Below are positions 1 to 9,065 of a stretch of DNA of 64,000 nucleotides, in pieces. The DNA comes from PNON01 sp963757065 (GTDB lineage Bacteria > Chloroflexota > Anaerolineae > Anaerolineales > Anaerolineaceae). Made by a program: the position numbers and the translations under genes. Location of the stretch: positions 357,714 to 421,713 of the forward strand of contig CAVWQC010000008.1 in NCBI GenBank assembly GCA_963757065.1. Reading direction: 5' to 3'. Each line of letters begins with the position of its first letter. Within the stretch, counting starts at the first letter, position 1. The notes beneath the pieces are model-generated. The model was given only the letters and a program-made list of their open reading frames with translations. It made no database searches and had not been told where the DNA came from.

Positions 1-219
1 AGCAGCAATAAGCGATCCCATTATTGCGGGATCAACCCCGCCTTTCTCACCAACCGAAGTGACATATTGGCCGGATGTATCGACCAATAAGATATACTTT
101 GCCGGAATCAATTCATGCAAACGGCGTAAATCACCCTCGATCAAGTTTATTTGATTAACAGATAGGGAAAAACCACTTCTCAATTTGATCAAATTTGAAC
201 TTTCAGCTGCTTCTGACAT
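1..219 (-). CDS. Roadblock/LC7 domain protein, N-terminal part
   Basis: Only the first 73 codons are inside the window; the gene continues leftwards past base 1. The visible part begins MSEAAESSNLIKL and contains the segment YILLVDTSGQYVTSVG. That segment is typical of the first strands of roadblock/LC7 folds (MglB and related GTPase-partner proteins). An SD-like GGAG lies 5-8 bases before the ATG. The stop of the upstream receiver-roadblock gene is 17 bases away, so the two are probably one operon. Roadblock proteins usually modulate small Ras-like GTPases; no GTPase gene is visible here. Family assignment is fairly sure, function is not. Confidence 0.7.
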   Translation of the reverse strand, partial: MSEAAESSNLIKLRSGFSLSVNQINLIEGDLRRLHELIPAKYILLVDTSGQYVTSVGEKGGVDPAIMGSLIAA

Positions 220-236
220 ATTTGGCTCCAGTTTAA

Positions 237-1106
237 TTAAAAATTGATCAATCGGTCTATTTCTTCGTCTATTGTTTCGTTATTCACATCATTAAAGATT
301 GGCTGATTGGGGGCAATGTTGCTCTTTAATATTTCAGCGTCTAGCGATAAGGCAGTTTGCCTGGCATAGTACCAGACCGTTCCGAGTTTACTATAAAAGC
401 GGCCTTTATCGATGATAATGATTAGGATTAATACCTCTCCAATATTAAGTGCATAAAGGTCAGTATTTTTACCTTCACGGTACGACAAATTAAGGATTGC
501 CTCTTTATCCAATTCCCTACCAGCTTCTAATAAAGTCGCTAATCCCCCTCCCAATAAAGAGGTGATCGTGTCAGAAGAAATGCCCTCAAGGGAGCCAGTT
601 GAAATTAATACCCTTCCAACCGGATCACTTACCATTATGCAGCGAGCACTGATATTATTCCGCAGTCGGATTAATGCTTCGTTGCATCGGGCAAATTGAT
701 CTTTGGATAAACTGAAATGCCCCAGATCACTGGTTCGAACAGGTCCAAGAATCTTCTCAATGAGTGAATAAAGATTTCTGGAATCAACTGGCTTACTCAG
801 AAAATGAATATTTCCTTCAACTACTAATGGATAATCGCTTTCTAATGAGTCGTAACCAGTCAAAATGGTGTGTAGTGCATGACTTTCCGGATCAGTTAAA
901 TTGGAAATGATGGCAGGCTGTTCAAGTAAATATGCAGCATCGGCGATAATAATCTCCACATCTTGTTGACTTAGAAAAGTTAAAATTACTTGTGGATCTG
1001 TTGAAGCGGTAACGATAAGATTAGGGTCATATCCAATAAAGCTTTTATTAAATAAGGATGATACAAATTCGTCCGGTTCAATTATGAGAATATTCTTACC
1101 TGTCAT
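237..1106 (-). CDS. Receiver-like domain fused to roadblock/LC7 domain
   Basis: A 289-residue protein. Residues about 1-120 resemble a response-regulator receiver: strand ILIIEPDEF, an Asp in EIIIADAAYL at the usual phospho-acceptor place, and the conserved Lys in FLSKPV. The acidic pair before strand 1 is reduced (EPD rather than DD), so phosphorylation is uncertain. Residues about 135-265 look like a roadblock/LC7 fold, with CIMVSDPVGRVLISTG at its core. It probably links a phosphorelay or other signal to a roadblock/GTPase switch and is followed on the same strand by a second roadblock gene. No DNA-binding domain is present. Confidence 0.65.
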   Translation of the reverse strand: MTGKNILIIEPDEFVSSLFNKSFIGYDPNLIVTASTDPQVILTFLSQQDVEIIIADAAYLLEQPAIISNLTDPESHALHTILTGYDSLESDYPLVVEGNIHFLSKPVDSRNLYSLIEKILGPVRTSDLGHFSLSKDQFARCNEALIRLRNNISARCIMVSDPVGRVLISTGSLEGISSDTITSLLGGGLATLLEAGRELDKEAILNLSYREGKNTDLYALNIGEVLILIIIIDKGRFYSKLGTVWYYARQTALSLDAEILKSNIAPNQPIFNDVNNETIDEEIDRLINF

Positions 1107-1378
1107 ATGATCATCCCCAAAAAGTATATATATTCAATATTTTAGTAATTATACTATGGTAAGAACATAATCAATTTATAATGATGGCATGGATTTCCTT
1201 ACTTTCATGTAGTGAAAGGCGGTAAGGAACAATTTGGTTTTGCAAAATCGGTATTAAAGGATTAGTTAAGGTTTGAGTTCAATTAATTTTACGGAATCCA
1301 TCGAGATGTTTTGGTAAATCTTATTTGATGGTTAATGTTAATATTATAGAAAACAAGTTCGTTCCGGGAGAAAATATT

Positions 1379-2143
1379 ATGATATTAAAAGGTAAAACCG
1401 CAATAATAACAGGTGGATCTTCTGGAATTGGTGCTGCTACTGTAAAAAAGTTTTTCAGGTCAGGAGCTAGTGTTATCGTCTGGGATGTCCTGATTCCTGA
1501 AACGCCAATGAATAACGATTCAATCGAACAATTCATCCAATATCAGAAAGTGGATGTGACCGACAGATCTCAAATTAATTCCGCATTAATGGAACTTAAA
1601 AATAATAATGTGATAGCAGATATATTGATTAACAACGCAGGGATCACAGCCGATTCTCAAATGGTCAAGTGGAAAGATGGCAAGGTGGTAAAAGAAATGA
1701 CGCCAGATGAATTTCAGCGAGTGGTTTCAATCAATCTCACTGGAGTTTTTAATTGTACGCAAGCAGTTGTACCGATGATGATCGAAAATAAAGGCGGGGT
1801 AATTCTGAATGCTGCATCGGTAGTCGGAATATATGGGAATTTTGGGCAAACAAATTATGTAGCCACAAAAAGTGGTGTGATCGGAATGACAAAGGTTTGG
1901 GCAAGAGAGTATGGAAGATATGGAATTCGGGTAAATGCAGTTGCACCAGGATTTATTTCAACGGAAATGGTTCAAAAAATGCCAGAAAATGTAATAAATG
2001 ACATGAAAACCCATACACCATTGGGAAGGTTGGGGACACCGGAGGATGTAGCCAATGTTTACGCTTTCCTCGCCTCAGACGAAGCAGCCTTTATTCACGG
2101 GGCTGTTATCAGTGTTGACGGTGGAATTGTAATTGGCACATAA
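1379..2143 (+). CDS. SDR-family 3-oxoacyl-ACP reductase-like dehydrogenase
   Basis: A classical short-chain dehydrogenase of about 254 residues. The cofactor motif TGGSSGIG is near the N-terminus, NNAG follows at about residue 87, and the catalytic Ser and YxxxK lie in NAASVVG and NYVATKSG. The end, ISVDGGIVIG, is typical of FabG-type enzymes. I chose the ATG at 1379 because CGGGAG precedes it by 8 bases; an in-frame start at 1325 has no ribosome site. It stands alone, so a fatty-acid synthesis role is not supported by context; it may act on another hydroxy or keto substrate. Confidence 0.8.
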   Translation: MILKGKTAIITGGSSGIGAATVKKFFRSGASVIVWDVLIPETPMNNDSIEQFIQYQKVDVTDRSQINSALMELKNNNVIADILINNAGITADSQMVKWKDGKVVKEMTPDEFQRVVSINLTGVFNCTQAVVPMMIENKGGVILNAASVVGIYGNFGQTNYVATKSGVIGMTKVWAREYGRYGIRVNAVAPGFISTEMVQKMPENVINDMKTHTPLGRLGTPEDVANVYAFLASDEAAFIHGAVISVDGGIVIGT

Positions 2144-2165
2144 TGCGCATAGGTATACTAATTAT

Positions 2166-2194
2166 CCCTCCCCCTATCACTCGATGGGGGAGGG
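2166..2194. terminator. Hairpin between convergent genes
   Basis: A 9-bp stem (2166-2174 paired with 2186-2194, C-rich against G-rich) closes an 11-base loop between the convergent SDR and homocysteine methyltransferase genes. No long T run follows on either side, so it is a weak or factor-assisted terminator at best. Confidence 0.45.
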
Positions 2195-2203
2195 GAGATG
2201 GTG

Positions 2204-3073
2204 TTACTTTTTTAGCTTTTGTGCGACCGCTCGAATATGATCCGGATTACTACCGCAACATCCCCCAAAGATCTTAACACCATCATTCAAGAACAATAAA
2301 GAATATTCTGCCATTGTTTCAGGAGAAACATCGTAAACTGATTCTTCATTTTCGAGATGCGGCAAGCCGGCATTCGGTTTAGCCATTAATACAGCTTCAG
2401 GTAGTGCTGCTTTCATCTCCTGGATGGCTGAAAGTGTTTCAGTTAGTGTACGGCCGCAATTTGCGCCAATCAACTGTATTCCCATTGGCCATAACTCTTT
2501 TACGGCCTGTGCGGGTTTAACTCCCATCATTGTTCTTCCACGGGTATCAAAGCTTAGGGTTACTAGTATCGGAAGTTTTGTAATGGATTTTGCAGCCTGT
2601 ATGGCTGCTTTTGCTTCTTCCAGTGAGCTCATCGTTTCAATGAGAATTGCATCCACACCACCTGCAACAAGAGCTGATATCTGTTCAGTAAAAGCAGCTA
2701 TGGCTTCCTCTTCCGAAAGATCTCCCAGTGGAGATAATAGATGCCCGGTTGGTCCTACGTCACCAAAAACGAATTGATTGGATCCGGCTGCCTTCCTGGC
2801 CAATTCAGCTGCCCGAGTATTGATCTCACTTGTTCTTTCTTCAAGGTTATGTGAGCGTAATTTGATGGCATTGCCACCAAAAGTGTTGGTTAAAATGATA
2901 TCTGATCCTGCATCGAGGTAAGACAAATGGTGGGCAATAATCGCTGCTGGATTCTCTAAATTCCAAAGTTCCGGAGGATATCCTGCTGGTAAACCAGCTT
3001 TTTGTAATTGTGTCCCTGTAGCACCATCAGCAATTAGTACAGTATTTTGTTGTAGCGCAGTTAGTAAATCCAT
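2204..3073 (-). CDS. Homocysteine S-methyltransferase
   Basis: A 289-residue single-domain homocysteine methyltransferase (the domain shared by MmuM, BHMT and the N-terminus of MetH). It begins with LIADGATGTQLQ, has the first zinc-ligand region GANCG and ends with the GGCCGSNPDHI motif, giving the three zinc cysteines that activate homocysteine. No folate or cobalamin domain is attached, so the methyl donor is probably S-methylmethionine, a betaine or a partner protein. It is followed by a hairpin shared with the convergent SDR gene. Confidence 0.85.
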   Translation of the reverse strand: MDLLTALQQNTVLIADGATGTQLQKAGLPAGYPPELWNLENPAAIIAHHLSYLDAGSDIILTNTFGGNAIKLRSHNLEERTSEINTRAAELARKAAGSNQFVFGDVGPTGHLLSPLGDLSEEEAIAAFTEQISALVAGGVDAILIETMSSLEEAKAAIQAAKSITKLPILVTLSFDTRGRTMMGVKPAQAVKELWPMGIQLIGANCGRTLTETLSAIQEMKAALPEAVLMAKPNAGLPHLENEESVYDVSPETMAEYSLLFLNDGVKIFGGCCGSNPDHIRAVAQKLKK

Positions 3074-3143
3074 GAGTCCTCCTAGGGTCGATAACGATTA
3101 ATACTATTATAAGCATGATCGCCAAATTTCCGGATAATAAGAA

Positions 3144-3175
3144 TAATCCCTTATCAGAAGAAGTTCTGATAAGGG
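3144..3175 (-). terminator. Intrinsic terminator of the repeat-containing secreted protein
   Basis: A perfect 12-bp stem (3148-3159 with 3164-3175) has a 4-base loop GAAG. On the minus strand it is followed by a T-rich stretch (ATTATTCTTATTATCC). It lies just downstream of the stop at 3208. Confidence 0.7.
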
Positions 3176-3207
3176 TTATATGCAGATCTACTAATTAATA
3201 ATCAGTA

Positions 3208-5371
3208 CTACTCACACGTCAATAGGCCACCCGGCTCAAGTGTGGAAGAATTGATCAAGTAATATGGTAAACCATTTTCTAGAATGGCCATTAACTTAAC
3301 ATTATGTTGGACATCTGTTGTAAATGGGTTTCCCGGAAGAGTAAGAAGGTCGAAATTGATCCCTCCACCTCTGGCGGTGTATTTACCAGCTACCAGTACA
3401 TCATCCACGTAAATTCGAATGTAATACAGTTCCAGTTGCACCGCTTACTTTGATGGCGTAACCAAGGACACGGCAATTTGCGAGTGTTTGGCTGCCATAA
3501 TTTCCGGTTTGAACCAAATTGTAGGCATAAAGGGGACTGGGTGTGGCAGTTGGTCCACCAGGGGTGCTGCTGGGGGCTATTGTTGCAGTTGGAGGAACTG
3601 AAGTCGGGGTAACGGGTGTAGCCGAAGGTCCAACGGGAGTACTGCTAGGTGGTATGGAGGTATTGGCTGGAGTGGCAGTCGCAGCAGTATCTGAACAAGT
3701 GATCGTTCCGCCAGGAACGCCAGTTGTTGAATTGATCAAATAATACGGCAAAGAATTTTCCAAAACAGCCATGAGTTTGATGTTATGTGCCACATCAATT
3801 GTGAGCGGATTTCCTGGAAGGGTAAGAAGATCGAAATTGATCCCTCCACCTCTGGCGGTGTATTTACCAGCTACTAGAACATCATCCACGTAAATTCGAA
3901 TGTAAACAGTTCCAGTTGCACCGCTTACTTTGTTCGCGTAACCAAGAACACGGCAATTTGCGAGTGTTTGGCTGCCATAATTTCCGGTTTGAACCAAATT
4001 GTAGGCATAAAGGGGACTGGGTGTGGCAGTTGGTCCACCAGGGGTGCTGCTGGGGGCTATTGTTGCAGTTGGAGGAATTGAAGTCGGGGTAACGGGTGTA
4101 GCTGAAGGGCCAATAGGAGTACTGCTAGGTGGTATGGAGGTATTGGCTGGAGTGGCAGTCGCAGCAGTATCTGAACAAGTGATCGTTCCGCCAGGAACAC
4201 TAGTTGTTGAATTGATCAAATAATACGGCAAAGAATTTTCCAAAACAGCCATGAGTTTGATGTTATGTGCCACATCGAGGCTAACCGGGTTTCCCGGAAG
4301 GGTAAGAAGATCGAAATTGATCCCTCCACCTCTGGCGGTGTATTTACCGGCTACCAGTACATCATCCACGTAAATTCGAATGTATACAGTTCCAGTTGCA
4401 CCGCTTACCTTGTTGGCGTAACCAAGGACACGGCAATTTGCGAGAGTTTGGCTGCCATAATTTCCGGTTTGTACCAAATTATATGCGTATAGGGGAGCTG
4501 GTGTAGATGTTAGTCCAGGAGTGTTGGTGGGTACTCCGGTTGATGTTGGGGTCGGTGTATTCGTTTCTGTGGGAGTATTAGTTTGAGTTGCAGTAAATGT
4601 TGGCGTATGGGTTGATGATGGTGTATGTGTGACTGTTTCCGTAGGCACAAGGGTTGATGTCTCAGTATTTGTAGGTACAAGAGTTTCCGTAGATGTCTCT
4701 GTAGGCGTTTCTGTAGGTGTTTCTGTTGCTGTGGCAGTAAAAGTGGATGTCGGAGTTGGTGTTTCAGTTGGTGTTGAGGTTGCAGTCTCAGTGGAGGTTG
4801 GCGTTGAACCATCGGAAAAATTGACATTAATTATGTAAGATCCTTGCGTATTTCGTGCTGTGGCTACTTCTATAAATAGAACATCGCCAGAATTTACCAG
4901 AAATTCCACTTGAGAATCTGTCCCATGGGTGAGAATATCGTAATCATCATTACATGACTCTGCAGGGTCTACTGTAAAGGGAGACCAATCTGATGGGGCT
5001 TGAGGATCCATTCCAGCAGGGGGCTGCCAAACACCCAACACTGTGTCTGTTGTACTGCCAAAAGTATCTACGGTTAATATTCCATTTGTAACTGGAGTAT
5101 ATCTATACCAAACAGATCCAATTCCTTGTTCTGAAGGACCAACACATGAAAAATAAGGATCAGATGCAGCTGTTGTATCATCGATATTATTGCCCGTGTC
5201 AGAATATGGAAAAGGGGGATTTACATTTTTATGCATGTACCATGGGTCATTTATTGATTGGGCTCCCAATAGAGCTGCCTGTACAGATTTAGAACGATTA
5301 TTTATTGGGGAAATTAATTGGCTAACTATAATGATGGAGGAAATTATTATTCTGGTAACAGTATTTTTCAT
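3208..5371 (-). CDS. Secreted PPC-like protein with three ~100-residue repeats, frame broken
   Basis: Reconstructed as about 720 residues with one frame break near 3421-3428, where an extra base turns the expected GTATACAG into GTAATACAG relative to the other repeat copies. Residues 1-32 look like a signal peptide. Residues about 40-195 resemble a bacterial pre-peptidase C-terminal (PPC) beta domain (SVWYRYTPVTNG, CNDDYD, SQVEF). A Thr/Pro-rich linker of TETPT-type repeats follows. Three repeats of about 100 residues then start with YNLVQTGNYGSQTL and contain two conserved Cys; TP-rich linkers of about 60 residues separate them. There is no visible anchor or sorting signal. It is probably an exported surface or matrix protein; the ligand is unknown and I do not recognise the repeat domain. 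Confidence 0.7.
3232..4500 (-). repeat. 480-bp coding tandem repeat, 2.7 copies
   Basis: Segments starting near 3542 and 4022 are almost identical over 480 bp (beta-domain plus Thr/Pro linker), and a third, truncated and more diverged copy lies at about 3232-3541. Near identity at DNA level suggests recent duplication or gene conversion; it is also a region prone to mis-assembly. Confidence 0.8.
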
Positions 5372-5545
5372 GAAGCAGCTCCGTTTATCGGCAAATTAAT
5401 AAGAAGTAGATTTAGAATCTAACATTATTAAACTTAGCAATATTTGGATGATTTTCATGTAAAGGCAGGGTGAAGATAGGGGGAATATACTGTAAATAAT
5501 TCTATTATCAAGTAGTAGTTGATATTAGGAGAAAAGCCAGGAGAA

Positions 5546-6541
5546 TTAACCAGGTTCGTCGTGGGAATCAGCTTCAAAAACATCCCAGTAACCTTTATCC
5601 AATTCATTGTCTGCCAGATGGGCATATCGTTGTGTAACAGCAATGTTTTTGTGTCTGGCAAGGTCCTGGGCTAGCTTGAGATTACCAGATGATTGCAATA
5701 CCCGGGTCACAAAATAATGCCTGAATGAATGCGGGGTAATGGATCCCACAGCATCTTTGCCTAGTATTTTTTCCACCCATTCTGACACAATGTTTCGTCC
5801 GGTAGTTGTTGTCATAGGTTTGATCTTCTTACCGGCGCCTTTATCATGTCTGGCAAAGATGGGTAAGGCTCCCATGTTCTTTCCAGCCAAGTGGTCCAAT
5901 TCTGCGCGTAGTTGAAGGTATTCTTTCAAAGCATTTTGAGCCCTGCGGGAGAACCGAACAACAGCCTCACGGTTGCCTTTCCCGATCACCTGGGCGCGTC
6001 CTTCATTCCAATCCATATCTCCACGAATGAGGTTACAGGCTTCGTGAACCCGTAAACCGGTTTCTCCAAGAGTGAGCAAAAACGCTTTATCACGTAATAA
6101 TCGTAGCTTTTCATTGAGTTCAATTTCTTCAGAGATTGGAAATGATTCAATAGAATCAAGAACCGTCGCTATGGCATCTTTTGGGAACTGAGGTAATCGT
6201 ATACCCGGTTTCCTGGCTCTTTGTTTGATCAATAATCGTATTTTTTGCAGATTGATCGATGTTGAATTGTTTGCAGAAAGATATTCAAAAAAGCCGGTAA
6301 TTGCTGTCAGGTAAAGCCTTTCTGAGGAAGGAGCATGGAATTTTAGCGATTGTATCGACCAGGTTACTGCATCTTCCGATAAGTCTTTCACAGGAAGGCT
6401 TTGTGGATCCAAATGATGTGACTCGACAACAGACGAAAAGTGCTCCAGCGCTTTACGATATGTAAGGTGTGTATTTTCGCTGCGCGAATGTTGTACCATT
6501 TGCAAATATGCTTCTACAGCAGAAGATAACATTAATGGCAT
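5546..6541 (-). CDS. Tyrosine recombinase (XerC/XerD-like integrase)
   Basis: A 331-residue protein with an N-terminal SAM-like core-binding domain (about 1-110) and a C-terminal catalytic domain. The catalytic signature is visible: Arg in GETGLRVHEAC, Lys in VIGKGN, H-x-x-R in HSFRHYFVTR, His in RHKNIAV and the nucleophile Tyr in TQRYAHL. It is similar in size to Xer recombinases but stands alone, with no obvious phage or transposon genes near it. It could be a housekeeping dimer-resolution enzyme or the remnant of an integrative element; tRNA-Leu is about 650 bp away. Confidence 0.85.
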   Translation of the reverse strand: MPLMLSSAVEAYLQMVQHSRSENTHLTYRKALEHFSSVVESHHLDPQSLPVKDLSEDAVTWSIQSLKFHAPSSERLYLTAITGFFEYLSANNSTSINLQKIRLLIKQRARKPGIRLPQFPKDAIATVLDSIESFPISEEIELNEKLRLLRDKAFLLTLGETGLRVHEACNLIRGDMDWNEGRAQVIGKGNREAVVRFSRRAQNALKEYLQLRAELDHLAGKNMGALPIFARHDKGAGKKIKPMTTTTGRNIVSEWVEKILGKDAVGSITPHSFRHYFVTRVLQSSGNLKLAQDLARHKNIAVTQRYAHLADNELDKGYWDVFEADSHDEPG

Positions 6542-6687
6542 TTGGTTTCTCCTTATCCTTGCTTATGATAATAGTACTTATCGAAACCATTATATAAAAA
6601 ATGAAAATAATTGTCAATAACTTCCCCTCCCCCATATTTTCATTTTTCTATTTAGTTATTTATGCTGGAATTACATAAGATGAGAAA

Positions 6688-7106
6688 TTATTGAGCTTTG
6701 TATTTATCCCACGCACCTATCCATGGCGTACCAATTCTAGAGCGTTCTGTCACCTTGACATTGGATAACTTTTGGCCGATCTTTGCTGAACAAAGTGCAA
6801 TATTCGGCCAATCTCCTGCTTTCAGGGCAATTAGTATTTCACGTCCAAACTGCCCCGCCCAACCCCACTCCATCCGGAATCGATCGGCTTTTACCCAATA
6901 ATCCCTTTTTTCCCAGGGAGCTACTGTTTGTTCTATATTGGTATCGATCGCGACCAGGCTGAGCCCGATGAAGGCCACTAAATCATAGCTATGCGCATCT
7001 GGCTCTTTTTGTTTCATTAATTCCGTAAAGCAGCTACTATTGCACGCGTAAACGCATTTCTTTCTTTGCCAGGACCACTGGTATTAATTACTCTGGACAA
7101 TGTCAT
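6688..7106 (-). CDS. Conserved hypothetical protein (about 139 aa), frame broken
   Basis: Two reading frames join into one protein if a single base is restored near 7022-7026 (expected CGGGAATTA, found CGGAATTA). The first part reads LSRVINTSGPGKERN, the second continues from MKQKEPDAHSYDLVAF to GTPWIGAWDKYKAQ. I recall this pattern as a conserved small protein of Anaerolineae genomes with no assigned function. GGAG sits 2 bases before the ATG at 7106 but 8 bases before an in-frame TTG at 7100, so translation may really begin at 7100. There are no membrane segments, and the protein has several Trp and charged residues. This is the only break in the window needing an added base rather than a removed one. 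Confidence 0.6.
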
Positions 7107-7151
7107 CTCTCCAATTTTGAATATGGTTATTATATCTGAGACCTGGCTTTA

Positions 7152-7180
7152 TTGACTAGCCACTTCCTTGCGCTTATAAT
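7152..7180 (+). promoter_or_regulatory. Promoter of tRNA-Leu
   Basis: TTGACT (7152-7157), a 17-base spacer and a perfect TATAAT (7175-7180) end 11 bases before the tRNA. Confidence 0.8.
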
Positions 7181-7191
7181 TCCAAATCGTC

Positions 7192-7273
7192 GGGGAAGTG
7201 CTGGAATTGGCAGACAGGCATGACTTAGGATCATGTGCCGCAAGGCGTGGGGGTTCAAGTCCCCCCTTCCCCA
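7192..7273 (+). tRNA. tRNA-Leu (anticodon UAG)
   Basis: The acceptor arms GGGGAAG (7192-7198) and CTTCCCC (7266-7272) pair perfectly. The anticodon stem CATGA/TCATG encloses CTTAGGA, giving UAG. There is a class II variable arm and the T-arm GGGGGTTCAAGTCCCCC. The discriminator is A; CCA is not encoded. Confidence 0.92.
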
Positions 7274-7622
7274 CACTGCAAAATAATATAGCACATATTT
7301 GGATGATTTTTGATCGCAAGTCCTAGGTGCTTTTTTTATTTAAGCCAATCGAAATTTACAATCAATGAAATTTTTCCGAATATCTGATGGTTAGATTTAT
7401 CAAACGGTGTAAACAATATAAGAAATTTGTTAATTATGGCGTACTATCTTACACAGTTAGCCCTAAAAAGGCATATTCTTGGTACAATTGGAACGCTTTT
7501 AACAAACTGGGAAGTGTGGAAAAACTGAATTCAGACTTGGGATCATTTATCACAAGGCGTGAGGGTTAAAATACCCCCTTCCCCACCTGGGAAAAAAATA
7601 TCATTGTTGGAAGGATTATAAA
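7274..7622 (+). other. Gene-free interval with tRNA remnant
   Basis: This 349-bp interval holds no credible coding gene. The only structure I see is a decayed tRNA-Leu copy at 7508-7585, followed by the ribosome site GGAAGG of tig. Confidence 0.5.
7508..7585 (+). pseudogene. Decayed tRNA-Leu-like copy
   Basis: This stretch parallels the intact tRNA-Leu. It has GGGAAGTG at the 5' end, GACTTGGGATCAT in the anticodon region, CAAGGCGTG in the variable arm and CCCCCTTCCCCAC at the 3' end. The D-arm is lost, the anticodon stem no longer pairs and the T-loop has TTAAAAT instead of TTCAAGT, so it should not fold as a tRNA. Confidence 0.6.
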
Positions 7623-9062
7623 TTGAAAATCGAAACTGAAACCCGTGATGATCATCAAGTGAAATTGATTGTCGAATTAGAGCCTGAAATGCTCGAACGC
7701 AAAATGCATAAAGCAGCCCGTCAAATTTCTGAACAAAATAAATTCCCCGGGTTTAGGCCTGGTAAAGCCCCTTACGATATTGTATTGAGAGTTGTTGGCG
7801 AAGAACGGGTACAGCAGGAAGCAATCGAATTGCTTGTTGATGAAGTTTACCCTGAAGCTCTCAAAGAACAAAACATAGAACCGGCGGCAATCGGATCACT
7901 TGATGAGATTCTCAGCACGAATCCTCCCAAATTCTCTTTTATCGTTCCATTAAAACCAACAGTCGCTCTTGGTGATTACAAGTCAGTTCGAGTATCTTAT
8001 GCTTATCCGGGGGTGTCTCCTGAAGAAGTTAAAGAAGCTATCGAGAAGTTTCGCAGCTCTTATTCAACCATTGAACCAGTTGATCGCCCTGCAAAGGAAG
8101 AAGATGTCTTAAGCATTACATATTCTGCCTATAACGTCACCGAAAACGGCGAAGAAATGGTATTCGAAGATCGACCGCTACAGGTACGCATCTTAAAAAA
8201 GGATGAAGAACGAGAAGCGGAATATCCGTTCAACGGTTTTTCCCGAAATTTCCTTAAAGCAAAAGCACTCGATGAGAAAGATCTGGAATTTACATATCCT
8301 GAGGATTACTCCAGACTTGATCAAAAAGGTAAGAAATTTCGCTATCATGTCAAGCTGGATGCTGTCAAAAAAGTTGTGTTACCGGAAGTAAACGAAGAAT
8401 TCATTAAGAATTTTGGCGAATTTAAAAGCGTTGATGATTTCAAGGCTGAGATCACAAAACAACTCGAAGCAAATAACCTGGCTGATTACGACTATCAGTA
8501 CTATAAGCAGATCATCGATAAAATTAAAACCGGTGCGACTATTAAATATCCACCACAATTCCTGGAAGATGAAAAAGCAGAAGTCACAAAAAGCATTGAA
8601 CACGATCTCTCTCACCAGAAGATGGACCTGGAATCTTACTTAAAGATCCGCCAACTTACCCGGGAGGAATTTGTTGAGAAGGAAGTCGTACCATCTGCAA
8701 CCGAACGCCTGGAGAGATCATTAATTCTGAATGAATTATCTAAAGCGGAAAATATCGTCTTAACTGATGAAGACATGCAAAAAAGTTATACCGAGACATT
8801 AAATGAAATGGTCGGGACACCTGACTTTGAGAAACTTCAGAAAAAGATGCCCAAAAAGAAGTTGATCGATGCCATAGCCATGGAAGCAGCATCACGGGCA
8901 ATGAATCGCAGAGTATTTGAGTCCTTGAAAAAAATAGCCACAGGTGAAGCAGATCTACCGAAGGCTGAAGAAGGTTCTATTGTAGAGCCGGCTGCTGATG
9001 CTGCCAAGGTAAAACCAAAGGCAAGGAAAAGCAAGAAGGCAGTCGACCCTAAGGAGGATTAA
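7623..9062 (+). CDS. tig: Trigger factor
   Basis: A 479-residue ribosome-associated chaperone and peptidyl-prolyl isomerase. The N-terminal ribosome-docking domain carries the signature GFRPGKAP (about residues 43-50). A diverged FKBP-type domain follows at about 150-240, then a long helical C-terminal domain ending in a Lys-rich, Ala-rich tail. The start is TTG at 7623, supported by GGAAGGA just upstream and by the family N-terminus MKIETETRDD. It is 3 bases from clpP, the usual tig-clpP pairing, so nascent-chain folding and proteolysis genes are co-transcribed. Confidence 0.93.
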   Translation: MKIETETRDDHQVKLIVELEPEMLERKMHKAARQISEQNKFPGFRPGKAPYDIVLRVVGEERVQQEAIELLVDEVYPEALKEQNIEPAAIGSLDEILSTNPPKFSFIVPLKPTVALGDYKSVRVSYAYPGVSPEEVKEAIEKFRSSYSTIEPVDRPAKEEDVLSITYSAYNVTENGEEMVFEDRPLQVRILKKDEEREAEYPFNGFSRNFLKAKALDEKDLEFTYPEDYSRLDQKGKKFRYHVKLDAVKKVVLPEVNEEFIKNFGEFKSVDDFKAEITKQLEANNLADYDYQYYKQIIDKIKTGATIKYPPQFLEDEKAEVTKSIEHDLSHQKMDLESYLKIRQLTREEFVEKEVVPSATERLERSLILNELSKAENIVLTDEDMQKSYTETLNEMVGTPDFEKLQKKMPKKKLIDAIAMEAASRAMNRRVFESLKKIATGEADLPKAEEGSIVEPAADAAKVKPKARKSKKAVDPKED

Positions 9063-9065
9063 GTT

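Noticed and set aside
3232..4500. 480-bp repeats as a CRISPR or insertion element
   Set aside because: The repeats are long, in frame and coding, with no spacers, terminal inverted repeats or transposase.
3543..4838. Plus-strand open frames rich in Val, Gly and Ala opposite the repeat protein
   Set aside because: They are antisense shadows of the Thr/Pro-rich linkers and repeats and have no ribosome sites.
7387..7569. 60-codon open frame between the two tRNA-like sequences
   Set aside because: It runs into the tRNA remnant, has no ribosome site and no recognisable composition.
7192..7585. tRNA-Leu 3' end and its partial copy as attL/attR of an integrated element, with the recombinase at 5546-6541
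   Set aside because: The interval between the repeats is only about 300 bp with no genes, the recombinase lies outside it, and similarity extends over the whole tRNA rather than just the 3' end. A decayed tandem tRNA is simpler.
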